Below, one piece after another: positions 1 through 9,955 of a stretch of 64,000 nt of DNA. A program made the translations under genes and the position numbers. The stretch's first letter is position 1. Each line of letters starts with the position of its first letter. The stretch spans positions 370,001 through 434,000 of the forward strand of contig JAKTNV010000088.1 of the NCBI GenBank assembly GCA_022747635.1, read 5' to 3'. Under the pieces are notes generated by a model. The model ran no database searches. It was not told the DNA's origin and worked only from the letters and a program-made list of their open reading frames with translations. Origin of the DNA: Hetaerina americana (taxonomy: Eukaryota > Arthropoda > Insecta > Odonata > Calopterygidae).

Positions 1-229
1 GGTATCAGAGATCTTCACATATTTCTCCCATCTTCACATATCTTCATCCACACTCCGCTCCCAAAACCTTCGATATTATTCCCACTCTTCAAAATATCCC
101 CTTCCCAACCCTTACCCTCGCAAACTTGTCCCCACCTCCCTTTTCCATCAAGCGTCCTCGGCCCCTCTTGTGTTAAAACCATTTCCTCAGTTCCTTCCTT
201 CTCTTCCTTGAGAAAGACTTTCTATTTTG
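1..229. other. Unassigned AT- and pyrimidine-rich DNA
   Basis: No open frame with recognisable motifs and no match to the repeat families seen elsewhere in the window. Confidence 0.4.
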
Positions 230-330
230 TGTTATCTGTATTTTTGTTTTTTTTTCGCTAGCGGTAACACCATGTTCATTATTACTTACCTCCATGAGAC
301 TTTCACATTAGTTATATTCGATATATATAT
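230..330 (+). repeat. PLE-type terminus, family G, copy 1
   Basis: This stretch ends in a block reading 'gttcattattacttacctcc' followed by 'gagactttcac' just before a (TA)n tract. The same layout occurs on the plus strand near 58390-58440 and on the minus strand at 63025-63060. I read the three as copies of one repeated terminus next to (TA)n. The PLE assignment is inferred from the 'gtgt...tttttgtgtt' run shared with the other PLE-type termini. Confidence 0.4.
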
Positions 331-337
331 ATATATA

Positions 338-376
<39 letters not shown>
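319..376. repeat. (TA)n microsatellite
   Basis: Nearly pure TA dinucleotide run interrupted once by 'actata'. Confidence 0.95.
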
Positions 377-379
<3 letters not shown>

Positions 380-429
380 TAATCCGTATTACGAATTTTC
401 GTTTGCCAAGCCACCTTCCCTTGGGGAAA

Positions 430-587
430 GGAGTTCCTTCCCCAGAGGAAAGTGGTTTAAAAATTCCGAATTTTCGGAATACGTGTGAGTGTCATTTGTA
501 TGTGTTTCCTTGTGTTTTTGTTCTCCAGTGCTACTTTACTTCTTCGTTTAAATTATTATTTCCCTCCGTGGGACTTTTCATCAAGAA
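430..587 (+). repeat. Possible PLE-type terminus remnant
   Basis: A short perfect hairpin (ttccgaa/ttcggaa, near 464-479) is followed by 'tacgtgtgagtgtc' and a T-rich 'gtgtttccttgtgttttt' run. The same order (GAA box, 'acacgtgtgagt', T-rich GT run) occurs at 58330-58380. It is probably a decayed copy of the PLE-type ends described below. The short open frame across it has no recognisable domain. Confidence 0.3.
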
Positions 588-665
588 ATATATGTACACA
601 AACACACACAAATATATATTAATGTATACATGTACACACATATACATACACCCATATAAAACACA
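588..665. repeat. CA/TA-rich microsatellite
   Basis: Interspersed CACA and TATA units, for example 'acacaaacacacacaaatat' and 'atgtacacacatatacatac'. Confidence 0.8.
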
Positions 666-1590
666 CAGTAGCGTTCGTCATGTCCCACCTCTTTTCAAAG
701 GCTTACTTACCTAACGCAATTCTTCTTCTAATTTCCCCTCTTGAACTAAGCCCATTATTCTCCAAAAAAAAACTCCTTAAACAAATAACATTTTTTACCT
801 ATTCTTTTTTGTGTGCACCGACTTGAATTGTTTTCTTAGCATTTCTTATTGCTTGAGAGTTCCACTTCTTTCCTTTTGTTATGGTTATTCTAATCAATGA
901 ACATATATAAATAAGTATACATAATATCCGATTCCATTATATTGTTCTCATTACAATCCCTTTACTAATAAATAAATAGTAATTGTTCACACGCACACAC
1001 GACATAAATAAGAAGCTATTTAAGCATATGCACAAATAAAAATCACCCACATAAAAATATCTGGGTTTTTGTGGCCTCGCCGTCATTCTTTGGATGATTC
1101 AGTTCAGTCGAAATATTCTACTTCTTCCAACATTTCGACGTTTCTTCGCCTATTATTCCTTTACCCAATACACGTAAAACTTGACGAAGGAGCGCTCAGC
1201 AACGACGACATTAATGTATTAATTAGACGGTAATATTAAATTTTTAAAATGTTCTCGCATGATTTTAGATTATAATTTGAATGCGTTAGCGAAAATCAAT
1301 GGAGTCATTCTTCACACCAGATGCTAGTCGTACTTCAGTTCACAGAGGTCGTTAGAAGTTACCTCATTGTACCTTGCGTTTCTACTGCTATGTTATTGAC
1401 ATAGTCAAAATGTTACCAACAATTAACTCATTACAGTCAACGCTAATAAGCGATGCCGATAATATTGTTGCAAAATGACTTTGAAAAACTATTAGAGATA
1501 GTTGGCAGAATGCTGACGGAGCCATTACATGAAGAACTGCCCTGCCCTGGCATGAATTTAAGATGTTTAGAAAGGGTTGTCGAAAACTAT
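666..1590. other. Unassigned intergenic DNA
   Basis: AT-rich, without long open frames or matches to the other repeat families in this window. Confidence 0.4.
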
Positions 1591-1594
1591 AATA

Positions 1595-1880
1595 AGGAAC
1601 ATACAGGCCTGTAGCTTTGATTGGCTCGGAAACTTGTTCTCAGAGTAAGGAGAATGGGTTAAGATTGGAGACATTTGAGAAGTGGGCGAGGAAAAGGACG
1701 GAAAGGATAAAACAGAAGGTAAGTAAAACAAACTAGGCAGTTCTGGGCAAGGTTAAAGGAGAAGAGGGATGGTCGCTGGGAAATATTTGAAGGATTCAGG
1801 ACAAGTAAATACGGGAGATAATGGGAAAAAAGTAATGGAATTGATGAAGACGGTGAAAGATTGGAGAGATATTGATTGCA
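1595..1880 (+). pseudogene. Ancient RTE-clade LINE 3' fragment (relic)
   Basis: Read on the plus strand it gives broken pieces such as ETCSQ, RLETFEKWARKRTERIK and later gaagacggtgaaagattgg. These match the tail of the RTE reverse transcriptase seen much better preserved at 44700-45060 (ETWSLKQEDRR, LEAFEMWVWRRMEKVK). Many stops and gaps show it is old. The foldback element at 1911 lies just downstream. Confidence 0.5.
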
Positions 1881-1910
1881 TTGAGCTCTTACGGCTAGCA
1901 GTATTGAATA

Positions 1911-2312
1911 AATGAAATGACTCCAATAGCCGTAAACAGTTTACCTTTCAAAACAAATCACAAATGAGGTTATTTGGCTAACGCCACAAGTCAAAGGATG
2001 GGGTAAAGGGTAAAACAAAAGGAAAGGGATCAGAAAGGTGAATACGAATACGCGTATTTCGGCCACAAAGTAGCTCTCTTCAGCGTACTGAAGGTGAATC
2101 ATCACGGCAACACAAGTTGAAGTGAGAACGGGTTGTGGGCATTCGATGAATATATAGGGACGAAATACGCGTATTCTTATTCACCATTCTGAACCCTTTC
2201 CTTTTGTTTTACCCTTTCCCCGATCCTTTGACTTTTGGCGTTAACCAACTAACCTCATTTGTGCTTTGTTTTGAAAGGTAAACTGTTTACGGCTATTGGA
2301 GTCATTTCATTT
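1911..2312. mobile_element. Foldback-type element with ~145-bp terminal inverted repeats
   Basis: The left arm (about 1911-2056) starts aatgaaatgactccaatagc and is found as its reverse complement in the right arm (about 2160-2312), which ends gctattggagtcatttcatt. The arms include matching blocks for 'gtaaacagtttacctttcaa', the 'aggaaaggg' block and the near-palindromic 'gaatacgcgtatttcg'. A spacer of about 100 bp separates them and contains no coding sequence. I see no convincing target-site duplication. This is the architecture of a non-autonomous foldback or long-TIR DNA element; its superfamily cannot be told from the sequence. Confidence 0.75.
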
Positions 2313-2316
2313 ACTC

Positions 2317-3164
2317 AAGACGGGAGACAGTTTGCTAGGAAAGAGAGGCAGATGGAGGCATAGACATTTGACGTGGAATATAAGGATGGAGAATATATTC
2401 AGAGATAATGCATGTCATGTTATTATGGACTTAAGGATATTTTGTGTCACGTTAGATCGAGATTAGGAGTGGATTAGTGCTTAGTGCCAGGGTTCGTCAA
2501 ATATCTACCCCAATCCGCTACAAGACTGCTGCTAATGAAGGACATGTCTTTCTCAAATTAGACTCCCACACGACAAGTTTCAACGGGTTATCCTAAATCG
2601 CACTCAATCCTTAGTATTTTCTTTCATTTGCCTTACACCTTGTCACATTTTCATAAATATAATTGTCATTTGCCGGGTCAATGAGCTATATGAGTACCCA
2701 AATCTGAATTCCAAATGGGAGCGAAAGTTAAGTGACATTTAGAGGCATTCTGATTTTCGGATAGCAATTAATTTTGAAGGATAAAATGGAGAGTCTTGTA
2801 ATGATTTTCACCTTAATTTATTACGGTTTATTCTATTCATCTTTCCGCCCATAATACATCATTTCAACCCCTCGAGGTTTATAACCCATTTTAGGCTTTG
2901 CTCCTAAATAACTTCGTTGAGACCTCCGCAACCTTGATGCGAGGATGAGAATAAATTGGTGCGGTACCCTGCGTCAAAGGTCTACCCACATGACCCAAAC
3001 TCAGTCATCCTTTCTCACTTACTTTCCGGAACAATTCCTCCCAACCTGTTCTCAGAAACGGTACCCCCTTCGACAATAGCGTCACGGGATTGTATCCCGC
3101 TGCTTCTTAGAAAACACCCACGCACTCTAACACACACTCTCCGTCTTCTTCCTTCCTATCTTTC
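2317..3164. other. Unassigned intergenic DNA
   Basis: No recognisable gene or repeat copy. An open frame at 2956-3228 runs into a (TA)n tract and has no domain. Confidence 0.4.
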
Positions 3165-3260
3165 TATATGTATGTATATATACATATACATATATATATG
3201 CATATATATATGTGTATACATGCATTAGTTTTGAGTGTGTGTATATATATATACTATATA

Positions 3261-3329
<69 letters not shown>

Positions 3330-3330
3330 C
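3165..3330. repeat. (TA)n microsatellite with GT/AC interruptions
   Basis: Long TA runs broken by 'tgtata' and 'catgca' units. Open frames across it encode only Ile-Tyr repeats and are artefacts. Confidence 0.95.
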
Positions 3331-3351
3331 ACATACACATACACGAGCAGT

Positions 3352-3630
3352 ATAATATTGGGACGGCACAATAGAACACAAATAAAATAGTAACACTTTA
3401 AAGGACACTCACACGGTAAATTGTTTAAGCTTTCGGCCTTCTCCGAGGCCTTCTTCAAGTATTCTCCTACTCGTGCTTACCATCCCAATTCAACCCTTCC
3501 CATCTTGCTTATTACAAGACTTAAAGAAGGCCTTGGAGAAGGCCGAAAGCTTAAACAATTTACCGTGTGCGTGTCCTTTTAAGTGTTACTATTTTATTTG
3601 TATTCTATTGTGCCGTCCCAATATTATATA
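3352..3630. mobile_element. PLE-type palindrome P1 (inverted pair of termini)
   Basis: Two arms of about 108 bp (3352-3460 and 3520-3630) are reverse complements, separated by about 60 bp. Each arm, read outward from the centre, runs: degenerate CUGAAGA-like box, one extra base, a GGCC-based stem, GAAA, then 'aaacaatttaccgtgtg' and a T-rich 'gtgtccttttaagtgtt' end that meets (TA)n. In the right arm the stem is ggcctt (3529-3534) with aaggcc (3539-3544) and GAAA is at 3545-3548. The order matches the 3' end of the coding PLE at 24867-24950. The arms are therefore read as inverted PLE pseudo-LTR ends. There is no coding sequence. Confidence 0.7.
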
Positions 3631-3657
3631 AATAAATATATATGTATATATACACAT

Positions 3658-3730
<73 letters not shown>
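3631..3730. repeat. CA/TA microsatellite
   Basis: 'cacacacacacacaca' followed by an uninterrupted TA run ending exactly where the Helitron 3' terminus begins. Confidence 0.95.
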
Positions 3731-3731
<1 letters not shown>

Positions 3732-3760
3732 TAGCTGAATACCCGGCTTTGCACGGGTTA
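3731..3760 (-). other. Helitron 3' terminus with hairpin and CTAG end
   Basis: On the minus strand the end reads ACCCG-loop-CGGGT, then ATTCAG, then CTAG. A short GC hairpin some 10 bases before a CTRR end is the family signature for rolling-circle termination. Confidence 0.85.
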
Positions 3761-3841
3761 GGGAGAAACAGTAATATAAATATACTACATAAATAAAAAC
3801 AACAAATTATAAAGTACAATAATACACTACTTCATACAAAT

Positions 3842-5077
3842 TTAAGAATCTTCTTTATTTAACACCTGTTTATAAACTACATTTTTTGTTTCATATCCAG
3901 GAGAAAGAATATATAAATTTTTAGGCAAACCTACTCTGGAGCAAGCAACATAAAGTTGCCCGTGGCTAAAACATGGCGATCTTAGATCAACACCACAAAA
4001 CTTTAAAGACTGTCCCTGTGATTTATTAATGGTAATTGAAAAAGCTACCCGGACTGGAAACTGTAATCTTTTAAAGTTGAAGGGAAGATCAGTTGGGATT
4101 AGAGGTATCCGTAGAATAAAAATTATTTCACCTTTTCCTTTTCCAGTTAAAATGACTGCCTGGATTATATTTTTCATTAATTTTGTCACACACAATCGTG
4201 TCCCATTGCAGAGTTTTGGTGGATCTAAATTTCGCAATAAAATGATTGGAGATCCTACTTTAAGTATAAGGCGATGTTGTGGCAATCCAGCTGGATCAAG
4301 TGAATTTAGCAATTCCGTTGGATAATTGACGGCTTCGTCAGCATCCACTACGGTATCAACCGATTTATATTCAATCACGTCTCCTGGCAGCATGGCTAGT
4401 ATCTCCTTGTTAATTTCATTAACATCATCGTTCTTAGGAGCAAGAATGGCTCTTTCTCGCAACCATTCTAAATTTTTATAATTTTGATTAACGTTGGGAT
4501 AGACTGCTTGTATCATATCGCGGACAGTTTTCACCGATACACATAAATCTGATGCCAATTTTATCATACCAGATGCTTCAATAACTAATCTATCTTCTCC
4601 AATCTCCAAAAGTTTATTTGCAAAATTTTGAGCATTCCCATCTCTTAAGACGATTCGCATGTTTTGTTTAAGGCTAATTTCTTGGACATGATTCCATAGA
4701 ACAGAATGTTTTAAACAGGCATAAATTTCATCGGCTGGAGTCGATTTTGGAATGACAGGCAGAGTTTGACGGAAGTCTCCACACAGGAGTACCAGAGCTC
4801 CTCCCAGTAAACTGCAGTTTCCTCTAAGATCTTGAAGTGTTGCGTTGAGGGCCTCAAGAGATTTTTTATGAGCCATCGTACACTCATCCCATACTATCAA
4901 TTTACATTCTATAAGAACTTGTGCCTGGCCGCTTGTTTTATTTATATGACATGTGGGATTTTCTTGTCGGGAAATATTAAGTGGCAACTTAAGGGCAGAG
5001 TGGGCTGCTCTTCCTCCTTCCATTAATGTCGCTGCAATACCTGAAGATGCAACGGCTAGAGGAGGTAATTTCTCCAT
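3842..5077 (-). pseudogene. Helitron PIF1-like helicase, C-terminal part
   Basis: The product would be the SF1B DNA helicase domain that unwinds DNA during rolling-circle transposition. In this frame of about 411 residues I see ASSGIAAT near residue 12, the DE box LIVWDECTM (residues 60-68), GDFRQTLPV (100-108), QNMR (138-141) and the C-terminal INKSQGQSL...QLYVACSRV motifs. These are in the order expected for PIF1/Helitron helicases, and the stop at 3842 is a natural C-terminus. The frame is open throughout but is out of phase with the Walker A segment upstream: a frameshift lies at about 5075-5085, between ...LAEIRVHGE and KLPPLAVASS. The apparent first Met is internal to the ancestral protein. 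Confidence 0.88.
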
Positions 5078-5938
5078 GAACCCTGATTTCAGCGAGAACT
5101 AAATTAATTAAAAATGTTTTTCCCATGCCACCAGCAGCATCAAGAAAAATGATACCTCCTTCTTGTTTATCTACTTGATCCATTATTGTTTCGTACGCGA
5201 ATTTCTGATCTTCATTAAGAAGTGGCTTTTTATCCGCGATGTATGCTTCTAAGTCTAAGACATTGTAGCTAGTTTCACGTATATAATCTGGATAAAATAC
5301 ACCCTGTTGATCTTGTACAGGTGCAAAAAGACCGAGTTCCACTAAAGTCTTGTTAACCATGGTGATACACTTTTCCTCCAAAATAATCAAAGTTTTATTA
5401 AAAATGTCGGAGTTAAACGTAATATCCAATGTAGGATTTTCACGTCGAACTTTAGCCAGTATATCCTCACTCATTGATTCTTTATATTTTTCCCATAATG
5501 TTTTTGGGTTAGATGGATTACAGGAGGTTATTATGATGGCAAACAAAATTCGGATTTGTCCTGGAAGAGAAATCAAACTGGCCTCTCGCAATGAGTCATC
5601 CCAGTGTTGATCTCCTTCTAGCAACCCTAAATTCTGGCAAGCTTCTCTGAATGTCTCACATATTTCTCCGTTTACCGTTCTTAATTCTGCAAATGAGCGA
5701 GGCATTCTTAAAAAATAACATTCGGCGTTGTTAGGATGGACTGTGTAGACTCGGCCCAATGCGTCACATGAATAAATATTATTCTCAGGATCAAAGTTGC
5801 CCGTTTTTCTTCTACAAAAGACTTTCCTGTATGTATTCCATGTATAACATCTCGGCAATTCTGAATACAATAGTGTTCTTGCAAAAGTATCCTGCTGGCA
5901 TAGTTGGAAAAATGCTGTTTCTATGACAGCAAAAAAGT
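5078..5938 (-). pseudogene. Helitron helicase, N-terminal part with Walker A
   Basis: This segment is open from a Met at 5870 and readable without a stop to about 5938 (LCQQDTFARTLLYSELPRCY), a conserved stretch just upstream of the helicase in Helitrons. It carries the P-loop FLDAAGGMGKTFL around residues 242-254. The usual GGTGKT is GGMGKT here, a substitution at a nucleotide-binding loop. It joins the C-terminal part only through a frameshift near 5080. The upstream Rep domain with its HUH and tyrosine motifs is absent because the element is cut by (TA)n/PLE-type sequence. It is a pseudogene fragment. Confidence 0.85.
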
Positions 5939-5974
5939 AAACAAATTACATACATACAAACAAACACTTTCCTT

Positions 5975-5993
5975 TATATATATATATATATAC

Positions 5994-6090
<97 letters not shown>

Positions 6091-6091
6091 C

Positions 6092-6144
<53 letters not shown>
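5975..6144. repeat. (TA)n microsatellite with GTATATG units
   Basis: Higher-order pattern: long TA runs alternate with 'catatatatgtatatgtata' units, repeated three times. Confidence 0.95.
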
Positions 6145-6145
<1 letters not shown>

Positions 6146-6178
6146 CGATTGTACGGAAAAACTCATACGAGCGGCACA

Positions 6179-6402
6179 ATAATGGGCTGACACAACATAA
6201 CACAAATGGAACAGAATAGACACATATAAAAGAACACTTGCACGGTAAATTGTTCGAGCTTTCGGCCCTCTCAGGGGCCTTCTACAAGAGAGTCTCTCTT
6301 GAAGAAGGCCCCTGAGAGGGCCGAAAGCTCGAACAATTTACCGTGTAAGTGTTCTTTTATATGTGTCTATTCTGTTCTATTTGTGTTATGTTGTGTCAGC
6401 CC

Positions 6403-6407
<5 letters not shown>
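6179..6407. mobile_element. PLE-type palindrome P2 (inverted pair of termini)
   Basis: Arms of about 104 bp (6179-6282 and 6303-6407) are almost perfect reverse complements around a spacer of about 20 bp. In the right arm: TTGAAGA (6299-6305), one extra A, stem ggccc (6307-6311) with gggcc (6318-6322), and GAAA (6323-6326). Then come 'gctcgaacaatttaccgtgt' and a T-rich end meeting (TA)n. It is closely related to P1 but has a changed stem II that still pairs. The outer ends of both arms abut (TA)n. Confidence 0.72.
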
Positions 6408-6470
<63 letters not shown>

Positions 6471-6526
6471 CACACACATACATACATACATATTTCTTCC
6501 TCTTCTGTCTCTTTCGTCGTATCTCC

Positions 6527-6565
<39 letters not shown>
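6404..6565. repeat. TA and CA microsatellites
   Basis: (TA)n at 6404-6460, (AC)n and 'cata' units to 6492, a short unique piece, then (TA)n again to about 6563. Confidence 0.95.
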
Positions 6566-6566
<1 letters not shown>

Positions 6567-7394
6567 TATTTTGGAGCCCCCATTTCCCCACACTCCTTCC
6601 TCACCGACACAAGTCTCAAGATGAGCATCTGGGAGCTCATCTCAAAAAGTGTGACTTTCCTTATTTCCCAGAGGACCCTTCTCTCTCTCTTTCTCACTGT
6701 ATACCCTTTGACCTCCCTCCAACTGCGCTGGAGTCAGTATCCGTCCCTCCTCCTTCCTCCCTCTCTCCCTAACCTCCACTCCACGCTTCATCTTTGCGCC
6801 ATTTCCTTCCTCGGCCTCCTCCTCACCTCCTTCAACTTAAACTCTCCACATCGTTCTCTCCCGGTCTAGCAATCCTCTTCGGAGGAAGAAGGGACGCCCT
6901 GAAAAATTAGAGTGTGAGAAGGACGAGCGATATCCCTCCGTCACATCTCCATTTTATTCCTCAAAGGCCTGGACTGAGATGGGGTTGGACGAAGAGAGAT
7001 TCAGACACTTTGTGCCCTTACTGGTTCCCTCAAATCCCGAGATTTGCAATAGGGAGTTGTTAAAGAAATGGCGTCAACTGCTAAAAATTGAATATCCTTA
7101 TTCATCAATATGTAATTCCTTGTTTTACTAAATTCTTATACACCTTGTGCCCTCTATTGCTTTCTACTCGCGGTCCCTAAGCCGTAATCATACTCATCAC
7201 TTCAAAATATTCCTTTCCCCAAAGTAGCGCTCCAATCTCCCCTAGACATCAAATATTTCCCCCTAGGAATACCCGCGACTGTGTCCTCTAACTCATCGTA
7301 ATACCCTAGCTACTTCTTCCTCTCAATGGTTGCTTTGTGTCATGTAGGCCTGAACGATGGCCAAGTTCGACAGTTCAGCTTTACGTCTATTTAT
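6566..7394. other. Unassigned DNA, CT-rich first half
   Basis: 6640-6870 is strongly pyrimidine-rich on the plus strand, and the open frames there look compositional. The remainder shows nothing recognisable up to the mariner relic. Confidence 0.4.
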
Positions 7395-7845
7395 AATGCG
7401 AGTCGTGTCCTTACCGATCGTCAAAAAACTATGCGAATGATATCTGATGAACTGAATTTAGGAAAATCAACAGTGCACACTATTTTAACCAAATTTGACT
7501 CAAGGCAATGGATGGATCCTTCACCATGGCAATGCACCTGCACATTAAGCATTGATTGTTCACCAGTTTCTGTAAATAAATTCAATCACCATCCTTGATC
7601 ATCCTCCTTATTCGCCAGATCACTGGGAAGATGTGGAGACAATAAAGCAAGAAAAGACGAGGAAAATAAAAAGCCTAACTGCCAAGGACTTCCAAGGGTG
7701 CTTTAAACTGTGAACAGGAAGATGGAATAAGTGCATAGCAACGAATGGAGAGTACTTTGAAGAGGACAAAATCGATTTAGACTAAATTTTGCAAAATAAA
7801 GCTTTTATGGCCTCAGTTCGCGTATTTGTTGCAAGGGCCTCGTAT
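7395..7845 (+). pseudogene. mariner transposase relic, family M1 copy a
   Basis: The plus strand reads VLTDRQKTMRMISDELNLGK, then HTILTKFDS, broken HHDNAP-like and HPPY-like pieces, and further on SLTAKDFQGCF, NKCIATNGEYFEE and FMASVRVF. The same words occur in the better copy on the minus strand at 20823-21735. The catalytic core is largely deleted or frameshifted and stops occur after about 7600. The tail 'atggcctcagttcgcgtatt' matches the 3' end of that copy. Family role: cut-and-paste DDD transposase acting at TA targets. This copy is dead. Confidence 0.75.
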
Positions 7846-7849
7846 TATG

Positions 7850-8960
7850 TCACTCTCCTGTTTCCTACGCTTCTTCCAGCCTTTTGGTTCAATACTAATG
7901 CCACCCCTGGATGGATCTCATCCCTTCTCCTGTATATCACCATACAACTATCACTTTAGTAATGCCCGCTATTCTTCCCTCGTCCATCTCACCTCGAACG
8001 ATCCCAAATTATCTAAGTGCAAAGAGGAGACCCGAGAGCTTTTTTTTCAGAAAACTAACACAATTTATTTAAATTAGCATTTCAATTTTTTTAATTTAAA
8101 AAATTTAAACAATTTTTAGCGTAGAATTAAAACTCTGCGACATTACTCGATGATAAAATGATTGATGTCCGTATTTTCAACAAAATATTAAAAAAACGGA
8201 ATAAATTTGAACGGATTATTTTAGTATTTTTTGTTTTTCCCTCTTTCCCACTGGTTACGAAATTGCCGCTTTTGGAGGGGGTTTACACGTCCCGCTGACC
8301 CTTTAAGACGTCCACTTCCGGCGGCGACGATAATTGATTAGATTAAGTCGGCTAAGAGAGGTGGCTGCAAAGACGTCAGGGCTCCATTTCAGAGATGGTG
8401 TCAAGTTAAAAACACCATTAAGTATGAAAACAGGAAATCATCTCAATTAAAATTCTCGTGAATAGTATGGACAGGCAGCATGAAGGCAGGCAGAAGTTAC
8501 CAATAAATGAAGAAATGAATAGAGCAGGGTAAAGAAGGAGTCAGAAGTTCTTGAGATAATTAGAAAGAAATGTATAGTCTCTAAGGGGCGTCCGAAAAAT
8601 ACTTTTTAAATAAGTGGAATTCTTTGATTGATTGGTCGCCTTACCTTATTGAGTGTAATCTTTAGAGAAACGTCATTTTCACCTCCATCCATCTCTATCT
8701 CCTCTGTGTGACGAATGCTCAGATAATGAAATACAGGTAGAGAATGAACTTCTTAAGAGAACCATATTTTAGCATAAGAATGGCATTGTTTTCCGAATAG
8801 TACTTTCATCATCTCATTTCAGGTGTACAAATATAAACTATTAAATATACCTGCGAAATACATAATCATATCTTTAATTATTTTAGTATCTATTCTATTT
8901 AATTATTCTCCTATATCTGTAAATATGTAATTGATTTCGTCGACGTAACACGAAAGTGTT
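7850..8960. other. Unassigned intergenic DNA
   Basis: AT-rich. A short GC-richer patch lies near 8260-8345. No coding signal or repeat match recognised. Confidence 0.4.
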
Positions 8961-8962
8961 GA

Positions 8963-9186
8963 ATAATAAATTGAACAGCAAAAACAATATAGACACACAT
9001 AAAAAGATCACCCACTTGTTATTTCTTGATCATTTAGACGGAATTCTGCTCCGTCTTCATCGGAAGATATAGAAGTACTACATCTACCGATGAAGACGGA
9101 GCAGAATTCCGTCGAAATGATCAAGAAATAACCAGTGAGTGATCTTTTCCTGTGTTCTTATATTTTTTGTTGCTCTCCAATTTATT
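8963..9186. mobile_element. PLE-type palindrome P3 (inverted pair of termini)
   Basis: Arms of about 100 bp (8963-9065 and 9085-9186) are reverse complements with a spacer of about 20 bp. The right arm has ccgatga (9087-9093), one extra a, stem gacgg (9095-9099) with ccgtc (9109-9113), and GAAA (9114-9117), then a T-rich 'gatcttttcctgtgttctta' end meeting (TA)n. A single-arm copy of the same family lies at 56458-56575. This family differs in sequence from P1/P2 but has the same layout. Confidence 0.7.
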
Positions 9187-9229
9187 ATATATATATATAA
9201 TAAATATATATAATATGTATATATATAAA

Positions 9230-9320
<91 letters not shown>
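9187..9320. repeat. (TA)n microsatellite
   Basis: TA run of more than 80 bp preceded by 'taatatgtatatatataaag'. Confidence 0.95.
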
Positions 9321-9325
<5 letters not shown>

Positions 9326-9617
9326 AGAGTGGCATCTATTAAACTTTTTCAAGTTGATATAATATCATCCAACATAATTTACATCATTATCATAATAATT
9401 ATTTTATTAATCGTCTTAACAGAACCTTCTAGCATTGCAGTCTTGATCTTTGCTCTGGAAAAAGTAATCGCAGAACACAAATCAAAGGAATTTTCTGGAC
9501 AGATGTTACATCAGATTTATTAAATTTGATTTTTCAATTATCGTAAAATGATTTTCAACGTAGTCTTTCACCGTACCGAATAATGTTTTCTCTTTGATCA
9601 ATTTCCTTCGGTTAAAT
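9321..9617. other. Unassigned AT-rich DNA
   Basis: An open frame extends out of the microsatellite to 9523, but its composition (Ile-rich) and lack of motifs give no reason to call a gene. Confidence 0.4.
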
Positions 9618-9800
9618 TCCAAGAAACTGCGGGAGATGCCTCAGCAGTAACTCTTGACGGAGTCATCCGCTAATAGGCATTTCAATGCAACAATTTCAGA
9701 GTATAAAAATCATTCGCCTTGTTCGGGATTCGAACCCGGATCCCTCTATGTCAGGCCGAGTACTTTAGTCAGTTAAGCTATCAAGGTGTCCCCTGACACT
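9618..9800 (-). mobile_element. tRNA-derived SINE, family C, copy 1
   Basis: On the minus strand the head reads TAGCTTAACTGACTAAAG (A-box-like) and, about 35 bases later, GGGTTCGAATCCCG (B box), giving an RNA polymerase III promoter layout. The body ends with 'actccgtcaagagttactgc'. Related copies are at 12905, 50275 and 63543. The cloverleaf is imperfect and followed by a non-tRNA body, so it is a SINE and not a tRNA gene. Confidence 0.75.
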
Positions 9801-9814
9801 CTGGAATTTTTTGT

Positions 9815-9955
9815 ATAAATTGTATGTACGGTATTTCGTCAAAACATCTTGTTCCTTTAAAGCCCCCAAAATTGCAAAGTTTAAGAGGTTGCCTCGATAG
9901 CTTGAGAACCTCGATAACTTAAGATGCGTCGATAGCTTAGAAACCCATTTAGGGG
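9815..9955 (+). repeat. SINE-C-associated block plus short tandem repeat
   Basis: 9815-9905 (tgtacggtatttcgtcaaaa, cttgttcctttaaagccccc) recurs at 50450-50535, again just upstream of a family C head. From about 9892 three imperfect units of 17-19 bases follow (cctcgatagcttgagaac, ctcgataacttaagatg, cgtcgatagcttagaaac). Each resembles the family C A-box region. Confidence 0.55.

Larger units (their letters stand above)
3731..5940 (-). mobile_element. Helitron, 5'-truncated, 3' end intact
   Basis: The minus-strand sequence encodes the helicase half of a Helitron Rep/Hel protein and finishes at 3731 with the Helitron hallmark end CTAG. A short hairpin lies just before it. The base beyond the end on the minus strand is T, the usual Helitron target position, inside a (TA)n run. 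The other side stops near 5940, where PLE/(TA)n sequence begins, so the HUH Rep nuclease half and the 5' TC end are missing. The element cannot mobilise itself. Confidence 0.85.

Noticed and set aside
3127..3458. Open frames of Ile-Tyr repeats across (TA)n tracts, here and at 5904-6223, 9084-9335, 29831-30342, 53206-53493, 56513-56853, 58282-58663 and 62890-63111
   Set aside because: They translate TA microsatellites (ATA-TAT codons) and have no other content.
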